Positions 26,202 to 35,085 of a stretch of 64,000 bases of DNA are shown piece by piece. The stretch is taken from assembly GCF_024380015.1 (NCBI RefSeq), contig NZ_CP101508.1, positions 1,798,902 through 1,862,901 on the forward strand. The letters run 5' to 3'. Source of the stretch: Photobacterium atrarenae. Lineage in GTDB: Bacteria > Pseudomonadota > Gammaproteobacteria > Enterobacterales > Vibrionaceae. Numbering within the stretch: position 1 is the stretch's first letter; the number at the start of each line of letters is the position of its first letter. The notes under the pieces are model-generated. The model worked only from the letters and a program-made list of their open reading frames with translations, was not told the origin of the DNA and did not search any database. The translations under genes and the position numbers were made by a program.

Positions 26202-26675
26202 ATGACAACGCATTTCGATAACTCGCAATCAGTCACTGCATCTCAGCTCTACAAATCGACTTGTGCAGCTTATAGTCACTCGCCGTCAGCCGTCCAACCA
26301 GTAAACTGCCCGATTGAAGTCTGTTTTTCAGACGAAGCACAAGCCCAGCTGGCCTACTTTTTACGACTACTCAAGCAAGCCAGCCAACAAAGCCGCTGGA
26401 TCATGTTTATTGGCGAGGAAGCAATGATCGACAAGCAATTACTAAAAGGGGCCGGGATTGATATCAACAAAGTACTACTGCTCAAGAACAAGAAAGGGCT
26501 TTCCGACGAAGTCTTAATGGAGAAAGCACTGAGTTGTGGGAACTGTAGTGCCGTGATTGCCACTGGTAATATCGCAACCTTCCAGCGCGATGATATACGC
26601 TACGCCGCGGAAACAGGGGCAAGCTATGCCTTTGTAATTAATCGAGAATTTAAAAACAAAGTTACCCTGCACTGA
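26202..26675 (+). CDS. sulA: SOS cell division inhibitor SulA
   Basis: The 157-residue protein has the SulA core: SRWIMFIGEEAMIDKQLLKG, AGIDINKVLLL, then ALSCGNCSAVIATGN, matching the RecA-like FtsZ-binding region of the family. SulA binds FtsZ and halts septation during the SOS response. The SOS box upstream supports the call strongly. The C-terminus ends NREFKNKVTLH, the region recognised by Lon in E. coli (which ends in His). It directly abuts the left end of the Rhs remnants. Confidence 0.93.
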   Translation: MTTHFDNSQSVTASQLYKSTCAAYSHSPSAVQPVNCPIEVCFSDEAQAQLAYFLRLLKQASQQSRWIMFIGEEAMIDKQLLKGAGIDINKVLLLKNKKGLSDEVLMEKALSCGNCSAVIATGNIATFQRDDIRYAAETGASYAFVINREFKNKVTLH

Positions 26676-26736
26676 CATGATAAGGAGAGTACATGCTGGG
26701 TTGAGCGGACATTCTATTTTGGCGATTTACGGTAAT

Positions 26737-27066
26737 TTAGCACTGGTGCTGACATTTACCGCCCGTCTTGACATTCACCAGCTGGTTTAGACCGTTGAAC
26801 TGACGCTGCTCGTACCCTGCGTCACTCTGTACGCGATCCTGGTTTCCGTATTTGTCATACCGGTAAAGGTGGGTCTCCGTGCGCAGCAGACGGTCATCTT
26901 CAACCTCCACGCTATCATCCGCCGGGTTCCCAAACCCGTCAAAACGCGGGGACTGCTCACCTGCCGGGGTTTTGGCAAAAACCAGTTTGTTGGCGTGCTT
27001 TAAACGCCCCAGCTCGTCATAAGTAAAGTAGTTGCTGAAGGTCAATTGGCCGCACGAGCTCCACAT
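26737..27066 (-). pseudogene. Rhs core stub, leftmost copy
   Basis: A piece of the Rhs YD-repeat core (TFSNYFTYDELGRLKHAN joined to KLVFAKTPAGE, then VEVEDDRLLRTETHLYRYDK) is nearly identical to residues around 750 and 910-980 of the complete Rhs protein. About 145 codons present in the full gene are missing between HAN and LVFAKT. It has no start signal and breaks off near 26757, before the rest of the core. The 21 bases at 27068-27088 are identical to the full rhs gene at 43791-43811, a second rearrangement point. It is not functional by itself. Confidence 0.85.
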
Positions 27067-27127
27067 CTCAGCCCGCTTCCGTCGGGTTAGGTGACCAACT
27101 TTTTATATTTGCGCAAAACGATAAGTA

Positions 27128-27160
27128 CCGAAAAAGGCAAGATGGCGCTGCCTTTTCCGG
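27128..27160 (-). terminator. Terminator copy 1 of the PoNi cassette
   Basis: Arms CCGGAAAAGGCA and TGCCTTTTTCGG (one mismatch) flank a 9-base loop on the minus strand. It occurs in almost identical form at 31636-31668 and 39793-39825, always 27 bp after the stop of the 266-residue DUF1911 gene or its fragment. Confidence 0.7.
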
Positions 27161-27186
27161 TTGATAGACTGATATGACTGAGACGG

Positions 27187-27682
27187 CTAACCGGCGTTTA
27201 AAGCCAAGTCTTTTGGGTAGTGAGGATGAGTCTTCAATAACTTGTCATCTACATTCAGCAGGTTCGCCACCAACAGGGCCTCAAAGCACCAGTAACCTGT
27301 GTAATAGTCGGTGTAGACAAATTAGCAGTCACACAGATGACTTTCATACCAGTCGGTATCCGCATTATTGGCATACCAGCTTTCTAAAAATGTCCGAACA
27401 AGCGCCGGTCGTTGCTCCGGCGCTGCATCAAAGGCATCGTAGAGGGGCTGGTAACGCTCAGGATACAACAACCCTGCCCCGGATTCACGGCGACTATCGC
27501 CCAGGGATATCGCGACCCGGTCAAGTAAGGCGTCTCGGCCTAAGTTATTGATGAGGTCCAGTGCCGCTTCGATGTGGGAGCTGTCCACCTGGTACGCGAC
27601 TAGGAGCGCTAACCACCATAGCGCATAAATGTAACGGTTCACATTGTCTAAGCCGTCAGCCTTCGCCTGCAGACCAAATTGT
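27187..27682 (-). pseudogene. Fragment of the second PoNi-like (DUF1911) immunity gene
   Basis: The C-terminal two thirds of the 266-residue DUF1911 protein are present (VNRYIYALWWLALLV, LLDRVAISLGDSRRESGAG), but the 5' part is missing before 27682. A GAA codon has become TAA after HLCDC, so the last 40 residues are cut off. It is near-identical to the intact copies at 31695 and 39852 but carries extra substitutions, as expected of a decaying duplicate. Confidence 0.85.
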
Positions 27683-27739
27683 TCATCCTCGAAAAGTGGA
27701 CCTCCTCATGCATCTTACTATTTATAAACACACGTTAAA

Positions 27740-28264
27740 CTAGTTCATAATATCAATATACTCTTCAACATCGTCGATTATAAACTCAATAAATCCAATA
27801 TTTAAACTCTGACCAATAGATCTGTCGATATTATTCCACGATACTACATTGCATTCACCGTCAGCCAAAGAGTCAGTATCCAAGCAATAATATACTTCAT
27901 CATTATCATTTTGAAACACAACAAGATTATTAGGCAATCCGACTTATTCTCTTTTCCTTAGAGTAAACCAAACAAAATTAGGAATCCCCGCATGGTTAAA
28001 ATCTGAAGTATTAGTCAGACCATAATATTCAATTGAACCAAAGGATAAATTACCCCATTTTCCCAAAAAATATTTAAAACTTTCAGGCAACCTTAAATTT
28101 AATGTCCTTTCTGCAAAAAATATTTCATCATCACCATGATGTGTCCCAGTGGTTAGATCTTCAACACCATGTAACATTTCCTCAACATATTTCAAAGAGT
28201 ATTTTTTCTCATAATTAAAAATCCTTTGCTCTTTCCTTCCAGTAGTTTGAACTCCACTTAACAA
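27740..28264 (-). pseudogene. SUKH (SMI1/KNR4) immunity gene, frameshifted
   Basis: Two adjacent frames encode halves of one protein. The first (27944-28264) has ERTLNLRLPESFKYFLGKWG and LSFGSIEYYGLTN, the SUKH/SMI1 pattern; the second (27740-27937) continues with LPNNLVVFQNDNDEVYYCLD and ends IIDDVEEYIDIMN. They join only if a frameshift near 27940 is corrected. SUKH proteins neutralise nuclease tips, and LHH nucleases are a usual partner, which is what lies upstream. Confidence 0.8.
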
Positions 28265-28313
28265 CGTTCTTTTCTGCTGGTGTTTTCAGGGCCTTACCAG
28301 ATTTAGTTAGAGG

Positions 28314-28705
28314 CTATGTCGACTTCTTTCCATCATGAGCTCTGAAACTATAATTATTTCGTCGTTCCCATTTACCATCAACTTTTTCAAATTGTGGTAT
28401 ATGAAGAGTTTTCGTCTGCTTTGAATGAAAATAACCTCCAACTTCAGCTATTGTACCAGGCTCTTTTTGAATTAAGTGGTGCAAATTAACAGGCTCATCG
28501 CCATGCCCGATTGGCGCCCTTCCTTTTTCCATTCGTTCAATATTAGTCATACCATTCCCATCAACTCTGAAAGGATCGAATAAACCATCTCTCTAATGCA
28601 CTCTCCGACCTTCAAACTGGATATTTCTTGACCATATATTTGCAGTAGTTCTACTACCTTCGGAACGTACCACATTCTTAGCTTGTGTAGAAAGAACATT
28701 AGTAG
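28314..28705 (-). pseudogene. Orphan LHH (HNH/Endo VII) nuclease toxin tip, with nonsense codon
   Basis: The segment downstream of 28550 reads MTNIERMEKGRAPIGHGDEP and then VNLHHLIQKEPG, the LHH nuclease pattern, with a later YFHSKQTKTLHI. Upstream, in the same frame, FEGRRVH is followed by a TAG at 28593-28595 and RDGLFDPFRVDGNG, again typical of LHH tips, so one codon (probably CAG) mutated to stop. The 5' end is lost at an IS110-like boundary near 28706. It would have been the C-terminal tip of an Rhs or similar toxin. Confidence 0.78.
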
Positions 28706-28711
28706 TGATGT

Positions 28712-28872
28712 AATGGACGCCCCTCCTCGGCGTCAATGCGCCAGAATTAAGTTGCTAACGCTTAGTTCAACGTAAAGAAGCATCCGTCATGGATATTAAA
28801 TCTGTAAGTATCGATTTAGCCAAGAATATTTTTCAGGTTTGTGTCTGGAAACAAGACGGCACTGTTGCCTGA
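28712..28872 (+). mobile_element. IS110-family element, 5' fragment
   Basis: At 28789 an ATG opens a 27-codon frame whose product MDIKSVSIDLAKNIFQVCVW is the DEDD-type N-terminus of IS110 transposases. It is cut at 28872, where an IS66 end begins. The leader before it probably is the left end of the same element. Only a remnant remains. Confidence 0.7.
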
Positions 28873-28949
28873 TGATGTAGCTCCGATAGTGAAGGAGCTA
28901 TATCAGGTCATCGTGGTTATCCGAATGTGGGGGAAAATAGCTGCTTACA
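28873..28949 (-). mobile_element. IS66-type end remnant
   Basis: This 77-bp stretch (GCTCCGATAGTGAAGGAGCT, TCAGGTCATCGTGGT, ending GCTTAC) is nearly the same as the end of the IS66 element at 36516-36588, in the same orientation. No transposase gene is attached. It sits between an IS110 fragment and an immunity gene. Confidence 0.7.
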
Positions 28950-28955
28950 TTTAAT

Positions 28956-29642
28956 TTAAAGGTTACTGGCCAACCAACAAGTAATTAAATCTTTGAATGC
29001 ATCCTTTTCAGGCACATGATGGGATAATAATTCTAGTATATCCACAACATCAGGTTTACTAATTACAGCACTGTTTAATTGACACCAAGCGTCCTCGTAC
29101 TGCTCAGTAGATATTAACCTCTTAATTTCATTAACCCCTGATGTTTTCATTAACCACTCTGGCACACCGAATTCATCCCCTTTTTCAATAATTGGGGGTA
29201 AATCATCTTCAAAAACATTCAACGCAGCCAAGTCCGATACATCCTCACAGTCAGCAAAAATACTTTCCACTTCATCAGCATCGCAAAAACCAATTGACTC
29301 AGCAAAACGACCAACTTCATCAGGGTTTGGAACATTACATAAAAAATCAAAAACCATCCACGCTTTTAACTGATCAAAATTTCGTGCTATTTCAACAAAA
29401 GAAAACTCATCTGCATAAAATTGAACAAAAGTATCTTGCCGATTACCAAACCAATTTTTAGTAATACCAATATAACCAGGCCAACTCGCATTACTCCACA
29501 ACGGTATCAATACAGGAGGAAACCCAAAGCTTAAGTCTGATGGTGCCTGTACCGTATAACTCGGTACATCAACCAATCCTTTTGCAATGTTTACCAATTC
29601 CTGTGAATATCCATATTTAGATAGAAACTGTATATAATCCAT
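28956..29642 (-). CDS. Candidate immunity protein for the HNH tip, 228 residues
   Basis: I do not recognise the family with confidence. The protein is acidic and soluble (IPLWSNASWPGYIGITKNWF, then FVEIARNFDQLKAWMVFDFL), somewhat like SUKH-type immunity proteins. It starts 12 bp after the stop of the orphan HNH toxin module, in the position of an immunity gene. The ATG at 29642 has AGGAG 5 bp upstream; a GTG at 29648 is also in frame. Confidence 0.65.
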   Translation of the reverse strand: MDYIQFLSKYGYSQELVNIAKGLVDVPSYTVQAPSDLSFGFPPVLIPLWSNASWPGYIGITKNWFGNRQDTFVQFYADEFSFVEIARNFDQLKAWMVFDFLCNVPNPDEVGRFAESIGFCDADEVESIFADCEDVSDLAALNVFEDDLPPIIEKGDEFGVPEWLMKTSGVNEIKRLISTEQYEDAWCQLNSAVISKPDVVDILELLSHHVPEKDAFKDLITCWLASNL

Positions 29643-29654
29643 GTGCACTCCTTA

Positions 29655-31538
29655 TTAATCAAAAAATCCAGGCGGCAATGGGAAAAAGCTTGAATCAAAT
29701 TTCAATTCGCTTGAGGTGAGAATTGGGCCATTGTAATCAATCCCATTGCTTGGCCCTAAGTTCAAGTGCATGCTGTTGTGCTGAATTTTACTATTAGTAG
29801 GGAACAGATTTCGGGGATCAAAAACCTGATCCGAAAACGTCGATTTGTTGAAATTCCAGTGATGGATATCACCCGTCGGAATTTCAATCCCTTCTTTATC
29901 AGCTCCACGACGAAAGTAACCCTGAACAGTACTAAATGCATTACTCAACTCTTTTCCAGTTGGAGTTCCTCCTTGCTCAATTATCTTCAAGTACTTCTGA
30001 TAAGCATTTTGCCTACCACCCCATGAAGACGCATTCTGCAAAGATTCTGTCCATAAAGAGTGGAGTTTTGGATCACTAGCTATGGAGCTAACGCCAAAGT
30101 CATCAGGTATAAACCGTCCTTCAGACATTCGCGAAATTGCAGCTGCTTCACTGTTCAGCCCCCTACCGCTAGCTACTCCATCGGCGAACTCTACCACATT
30201 CCCCGACTCAGTCAAAACATCATCAACGCCTTTCGTAACATCAGAGAGCTCGGGTTTAGCATCAACAACTCTTTCAATCTTAAACGGAAGCCCATTCGAA
30301 TGAAACTGCCCCGGCGGTGCCTTATTGGGGACGACTTTCAACCCTTTGGCTGATTTCAGCACTGAACTACCACCGACCAATGTTGCGGCGATCTCTACCG
30401 ATTTATGCGTCAACGTTGCGGCTAATGGCGACCCTGTCGCATCAAGCACACTATCCCCTGCCGCACTCATCGTTTGCTCATATGCATTAACGTATTCAGC
30501 TAAATCCTCGGTAATCATTTGAGCACCAGTAGAGCCCGGTATATAGCTATAGTTGGCTTGAATTTTCTCAATTAATGCAGCAGAACTCGAAAGGTCGCCC
30601 CCAAGGGCTAAATCAACAATACCGGCTAGGCCAGCAAAAGAGCTGACAGCCGTATTTACAGCACCAGCCAAAAGCACTTCTGCAGTTCCCACTGCATAAT
30701 TTCCAGTCACTTCTGGCAAGGACATTGACTTACCGAGAGTTTCCCCCTCCTTACAACTCAGCCCCAGCGGATCAACATACTGGATGGGGTTCGGGGCGTA
30801 CTGGTACGGATTGATGCCGCCCAGCAGGCCGATGGGGTCCTGGTGGATGAAGCGCCCTGCATCCGGGTCGTAGTAGCGAAAACGGTTGTAGTGCAGCCCG
30901 GTTTCCGGATCATGATACTGGCCCTGGAAGCGGTGGGGATTCGGAATGTCATCAATGATGACATTTGCATCACCGTTCACCTGATATTCCGCCTGCCACA
31001 CCACCCGACCTTGCGGGTCGGTTAAGCTCAGCGGGGTACCCAAATGATCCAGGTGGTAGCTGTACACCTGCCCTTGGCGGCACATCGCAATCAGATTGAA
31101 CGTCCCCGGCTCATAGAGGTACCAGGTAAAATCGCCATTGCGGTACTCTCCGATCAGTTGATTGCCATCCCACAGAAAGTCGGTTCGGCCCTCCTCGCTG
31201 ATCTTGGCGCTGCGGCGTCCCAGCGCGTCATACAGAAACTGGCAGTATTTACCACCTGTCTTGACACTCACCAGCTGGTTTAGACCGTTGAACTGACGCT
31301 GCTCGTAGCCTGCATCACTCTGTACGCGATCCTGGTTCCCGTATTTGTCATACCGGTAAAGGTGGGTCTCCGTGCGCAGCAGACGGTCATCTTCAACCTC
31401 CACGCTATCATCTGCCGGGTTCCCAAACCCGTCAAAACGCGGGAACAGCTCACCTGCCGGGGTTTTGGCAAAAACCAGTTTGTTGGCGTGCTTTAAACGC
31501 CCCAGCTCGTCATAAGTAAAGTAGTTGCTGAAGGTCAA
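29655..31538 (-). CDS. Orphan Rhs tip module: core stub, pretoxin region and HNH nuclease
   Basis: This 627-codon open frame has no recognised start (the first codon is a TTG inside core sequence) and no N-terminal domain. Order: core stub with the HAN/LVFAKT deletion (1-60), core end to NPIQYVDPLGLSC (about 255), a pretoxin region of about 180 residues shared with the module at 37839, then a unique tip containing GDIHHWNFNKSTFSDQVFDP, RNLFPTNSKIQHNSMHL, an HNH/Endo VII-like nuclease pattern. It would be usable only after recombination into a full rhs gene. The frame is intact, unlike the neighbouring copies. Confidence 0.8.
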   Translation of the reverse strand: MTFSNYFTYDELGRLKHANKLVFAKTPAGELFPRFDGFGNPADDSVEVEDDRLLRTETHLYRYDKYGNQDRVQSDAGYEQRQFNGLNQLVSVKTGGKYCQFLYDALGRRSAKISEEGRTDFLWDGNQLIGEYRNGDFTWYLYEPGTFNLIAMCRQGQVYSYHLDHLGTPLSLTDPQGRVVWQAEYQVNGDANVIIDDIPNPHRFQGQYHDPETGLHYNRFRYYDPDAGRFIHQDPIGLLGGINPYQYAPNPIQYVDPLGLSCKEGETLGKSMSLPEVTGNYAVGTAEVLLAGAVNTAVSSFAGLAGIVDLALGGDLSSSAALIEKIQANYSYIPGSTGAQMITEDLAEYVNAYEQTMSAAGDSVLDATGSPLAATLTHKSVEIAATLVGGSSVLKSAKGLKVVPNKAPPGQFHSNGLPFKIERVVDAKPELSDVTKGVDDVLTESGNVVEFADGVASGRGLNSEAAAISRMSEGRFIPDDFGVSSIASDPKLHSLWTESLQNASSWGGRQNAYQKYLKIIEQGGTPTGKELSNAFSTVQGYFRRGADKEGIEIPTGDIHHWNFNKSTFSDQVFDPRNLFPTNSKIQHNSMHLNLGPSNGIDYNGPILTSSELKFDSSFFPLPPGFFD

Positions 31539-31635
31539 TTGGCCGCACGAGCTCCACGTCTCAGCCCGCTTCTGGCGGATTGGATGGTCGGCTTTTTATG
31601 ACAATATCCGATTCATTTGTGCAAAACGATAAGTA

Positions 31636-31668
31636 CCGAAAAAGGCAAGATGACGCTGCCTTTTCCGG
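31636..31668 (-). terminator. Terminator copy 2 of the PoNi cassette
   Basis: The same CCGGAAAAGGCA / TGCCTTTTTCGG hairpin as at 27128 and 39793, 27 bp after the stop of the intact DUF1911 gene. Confidence 0.75.
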
Positions 31669-31694
31669 TTGATAGACTGATATGACTGAGACGG

Positions 31695-32495
31695 CTAACC
31701 GGCGCTTAAAGCCAAATCTTTTGGATAGTGAGGATGAGTCTTCAACAACTTGTCATCTATATTCAGCAGGTTCGCCACCAACAGGGCCTCAAAGCACCAG
31801 TAACCTGTGTAATAGTCGGTGTAGACAAATTCGCAGTCACACAAATGACTTTCATACCAGTCGGTATCCGCATTATTGGCATACCAGCTTTCTAAAAATG
31901 TCCGAACAAGCGCCGGTCGTTGCTCCGGCGCTGCATCAAAGGCATCGTAGAGGGGCTGGTAACGCTCAGGATACAACAACCCTGCCCCGGATTCACGGCG
32001 ACTATCGCCCAGGGATATCGCGACCCGATCAAGTAAGGCGTCCCGGCCTGAGTTATTGATGAGGTCCAGCGCCGCTGCGATGTGGGAGCTGTCTACCTGA
32101 CACGCGACTAAGAGCGACAGCCACCATAGCGCATAAATGTAACGGTTCACATTGTCTGAGCCGTCAGCCTTCGCCTGCAGACCAAATTGTTCAAACGGAC
32201 GGCGGTAAACCTGATGTTCATCCGGCAATGCGTCGGCTTTATCCTTTAACTGACGGCGCAGTAGCAAGATGCTTTCGACGACAGGCTTTAACTGTGCTCT
32301 GGTAGCCCCGGCTGAGTAATGAGCGACTGCACGCATGATGGCCAGCTGGTATAGCTGCTGCGCTGCATCCACCTGCTCCGCCGGCAAGGGAAATTCATCC
32401 TCGTCCAACGCCTGCTGCGTTTCCTCAATGGCTTCGTCCAGATCCGTTAATAATTCAGAAAAATAGTCATGTGGACGTCTTGTATCGCGCAACAT
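31695..32495 (-). CDS. PoNi-like DUF1911 immunity protein, second gene of cassette 2
   Basis: The 266-residue protein ends with the DUF1911 pattern (YTGYWCFEALLVANLLNIDD then HPHYPKDLAL), as in PoNi immunity proteins that guard against PoNe DNases. It differs from the copy at 39852 at two residues by my comparison. Its ATG overlaps the preceding stop (TAATG) with GGAG upstream, so it is coupled to the first PoNi gene. It may protect against an earlier PoNe allele or assist the first protein. Confidence 0.8.
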   Translation of the reverse strand: MLRDTRRPHDYFSELLTDLDEAIEETQQALDEDEFPLPAEQVDAAQQLYQLAIMRAVAHYSAGATRAQLKPVVESILLLRRQLKDKADALPDEHQVYRRPFEQFGLQAKADGSDNVNRYIYALWWLSLLVACQVDSSHIAAALDLINNSGRDALLDRVAISLGDSRRESGAGLLYPERYQPLYDAFDAAPEQRPALVRTFLESWYANNADTDWYESHLCDCEFVYTDYYTGYWCFEALLVANLLNIDDKLLKTHPHYPKDLALSAG

Positions 32496-33247
32496 TACGA
32501 CTCCTTGTAATGCACTAAATCGACAGGATAGTATGGGTGATCACTGAAACTGCTGTCGTCAATGTCATAGAGTTTCACCACTAATGCCGCTTCCCAGCAC
32601 CAATAGCCATCGTAAGCATCAGTATCCATCAAATGGTAGTCCGGACGACCAATCAGATCATACCAGGCATCGAGGTAGGCCTTCATCAGCTCTGGTCGCT
32701 GTGCCGGCTCAGCATCAATCACTTGGTACAATGGCTTGAAACGCTTAGGATATAGCAGTTTGCTGCCTATCGGGCGCTCTGTATCGCCAAGCTTGACCGC
32801 AATGCTGTCAAACAAGATATCCAGTCCCTTGTTCCCTGTTAGGTCCAGCATTTTCCGATAGTAGGTATCCCCCATTCCCACACAATAAGCAAACGCGAAC
32901 CACTTAAAAAAACGGCCCATATAATCTTGACGCAATTCTTCCCAACCTACTCGGTCTGACTGTTCACTTTCCGGCAGGGTATCAGCATAATTTTTCTGCC
33001 ACTCACGATATTCTAAAGCCCGAGGTAGATGCTGCTCAAGCGTTTGAATCGCGTCACCGCGGGAATAACGAATGTGCATCATATCAAGCAAGTATGTGAC
33101 CATCCTAAACGCAACCGCTAGACGATTATATGGCTTTAACTTAGTGTTTGATTGCAAAGTGGCGATATCTTCCTCGACACATTCCATCGTAAACTCAAAA
33201 ATCTCATCAAAGTACTCCTTCGTCTTTAACGCTACTCTCATTGTCAT
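32495..33247 (-). CDS. PoNi immunity protein (DUF1910/DUF1911), allele 2
   Basis: The 250-residue protein has an N-terminal helical half (DUF1910-like) and a C-terminal half with GYWCWEAALVVKLYDIDD, SSFSDHPYYPVDLVHY (DUF1911). Its start overlaps the stop of the orphan PoNe tip by 4 bp (ATGA). Compared with the copy at 40652 the C-terminal 130 residues differ at about two positions, whereas the first 117 differ throughout. Known PoNi proteins bind and block their cognate PoNe DNase, so the variable half probably sets specificity. Confidence 0.85.
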   Translation of the reverse strand: MTMRVALKTKEYFDEIFEFTMECVEEDIATLQSNTKLKPYNRLAVAFRMVTYLLDMMHIRYSRGDAIQTLEQHLPRALEYREWQKNYADTLPESEQSDRVGWEELRQDYMGRFFKWFAFAYCVGMGDTYYRKMLDLTGNKGLDILFDSIAVKLGDTERPIGSKLLYPKRFKPLYQVIDAEPAQRPELMKAYLDAWYDLIGRPDYHLMDTDAYDGYWCWEAALVVKLYDIDDSSFSDHPYYPVDLVHYKES

Positions 33248-34036
33248 AATCCTAGTTCACTCTCTAAATCTAACGCTTTACTGGCAATATTCGCACGTTT
33301 ATCTAACCGTTTCACAACCAACGCACCATCCGGTTTGTTGCGAATCAGGTATTTTTCGACACTCCCATCTGCGAAATCTAACCCATCCCTAATTTTACGG
33401 ATTTCTTTTCGACTCAAACCAGCCTCCTGTAATCTCTCATGTGTTAACCAGTCATTGCTCATCTGCTTGCCATCTTTGGTTTTACCCAAACGCGCTTTAT
33501 TATATTTCGCCTCAGTGATGACAAAATCCGGCGGCGGATTCGGGTGACGGTAAATCCCGTCAATACCATTAGACCCGGGCTTATAAACACCATCAGTCTT
33601 ACCTAGTGGTGTAAACCCATTCTCCATCATCAATGCATGGGCATTATATTCGCCGACAGCGGCTTTTTTATGGTTCAACGCATTGAACTCAGGAAAGTCA
33701 TCCAGCGTCTTACGGTCAGCAACATCTGTTCTTCTAATAGCATCCGTAACATCAGGTTTTAAATCAACATTTGAGAAAGCTTTCTTACCCGGAGCCAGGG
33801 ATGAAACGTATCCCCCAACCAAATACCCAGCCTGCTTAAAGTTATCATCATTCCAATACTGAGAAAACTGGTTATAGTCGCTCTCTAAGCTGTTGAAAAG
33901 TCGGTTTGTTTTATCACTTATCCTTGCTCGGGAGCCTGTACTGAAGGAGGTGCCCAGCCAGTAGTCTGCGGGCTCAAGTAGCCCATAGTCAACCGGGTAA
34001 AATATCGTATCCGCAGCCAGATAGAGTGTGTCGTAA
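33244..34036 (-). pseudogene. Orphan PoNe DNase tip, allele 2 (headless)
   Basis: The frame is open but has no start or Rhs core: it begins at YDTLYLAAD, within the pretoxin part of the full-length Rhs. The catalytic part (GIDGIYRH, ITEAKYNKARL, the PD-(D/E)xK core) matches the complete Rhs tip almost exactly. After GKQMS the sequence switches to NDWLTHERLQEAGLSRKEIR and a different C-terminus. It could be restored by recombination with the complete rhs gene upstream, which shares about 580 bp here. Confidence 0.83.
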
Positions 34037-34161
34037 TGACCTGGTGTCGACTAACCGTTGCCGCTGACAAATCGAGTAACTGTTCAAAATGCTGGGGTCT
34101 GAAATGAACCCGAGGCGATTTGTATATGATACCCGGCGGCCAGAACTGAATAGACACAGAA

Positions 34162-34290
34162 CTATGAACACCCTCATATCAGGTTATCTGATTGATCATT
34201 ATAACAAGATCAGGCTGAACCATTACAATGATGGATTGACTCCGAATAATCCAGCGAAGATTCTGGCTTACTTATCAAATTATTATGTCT
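34162..34290 (+). mobile_element. Transposase tail remnant, IS3-like, copy 1
   Basis: The plus strand encodes YLIDHYNKIRLNHYNDGLTP, which looks like the extreme C-terminus of an IS3-family OrfB. About 50 bp of it (CATTACAATGATGG, TTGACTCCGAATAA, GAAGATTCTGGCTT) recur at 37035-37085. No other part of an element is visible. Confidence 0.5.
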
Positions 34291-34322
34291 TCAGAAATAG
34301 CATCATTTGGAACAGCTGAACA

Positions 34323-34703
34323 TTAGTCAGATTTTAACAACAAAGTTCTAACTTCATTTTCAAAATCATACTCAACGTATTCTTCTACTAGAAACTCCAC
34401 CAAATCAGCAACACTTTTACCCACTACTTTGTACTCGTCGATATCTTCAACATAATAATGAATAAATACCGGTTCTGATTTTTCATCAAGATAAAAACCA
34501 GTGATTGACGTGTCCGATTCCCACAACGGGACCACATCAAGTTCCACTGGATAAAAATTCTCCGGCTCCAAGGAATATTTGAGTTTTAAACATCTAAAAT
34601 CAAGCTCATCATGCACTGATTCTCCCGCAGCGAGCTTCTTTAAAGATTCATTAAAATTCAAATTATCAATCAACTTTTTCCTTTTATCGCCTAAAATGAT
34701 CAT
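34323..34703 (-). CDS. Orphan immunity protein, SUKH-like, 126 residues
   Basis: The acidic protein (LDVVPLWESDTSITGFYLDE then YYVEDIDEYKVVGKSVADLV) has the strand and helix pattern of SMI1/KNR4-type immunity proteins, though the match is loose. It starts 3 bp after the stop of a short toxin tail, which supports an immunity role. The frame is intact, so it may still protect the cell from sibling or rival toxins. Confidence 0.6.
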   Translation of the reverse strand: MIILGDKRKKLIDNLNFNESLKKLAAGESVHDELDFRCLKLKYSLEPENFYPVELDVVPLWESDTSITGFYLDEKSEPVFIHYYVEDIDEYKVVGKSVADLVEFLVEEYVEYDFENEVRTLLLKSD

Positions 34704-34706
34704 AAT

Positions 34707-34910
34707 TTAGTCACTCTTAAAATAATTATCCGGCAACACACTTTGCGGAGATTCTTCCATAATATTTATCGGATTTATTGGACTTTTTGTAGGATGCGGC
34801 CCAACAGTCGCAGCTCTATGTGTCTCCATATGCCAGGGCGACCGCATGAGTTGATTTTTTGTTTCAATAATGACTGTTAAATGTTGCGCCCATACGGATA
34901 ACGGTATGTT
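34707..34910 (-). pseudogene. Toxin C-terminal tail remnant
   Basis: A 67-codon open stretch after an in-frame TGA at 34911 encodes SVWAQHLTVIIETKNQLMRS, PWHMETHRAATVGPHPTKSP and ends LPDNYFKSD. The His and Trp-rich composition suits the end of a toxin tip, and it lies immediately before an immunity gene. The toxin family cannot be named. Upstream coding sequence is lost or degraded. Confidence 0.55.
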
Positions 34911-35085
34911 TCAATTAGTCATTGTTGGTAGGAGTGTTCAATAATTGAACGATCAGTTGATTGATGACAAACACGACAAGTTATCACTATGTTGCTATTA
35001 ACAATATACTAACTCATGCGTTCGCCCTGTATCACTATCTCCTGTGGGAAGAGCACGGCCATATAAAAGTGTAGCACTATTATAT
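34911..35085. other. Short region without recognisable gene
   Basis: Nothing coding is evident in these 175 bp between the toxin tail and the next orphan immunity gene. It is AT-rich and probably represents degraded toxin sequence. Confidence 0.5.

Noticed and set aside
33918..34157. Frame containing HFRPQHFEQ, similar to the TssK motif
   Set aside because: The match is short, sits in the middle of an out-of-frame stretch overlapping the PoNe tip, and TssK has this motif near its N-terminus in another context.
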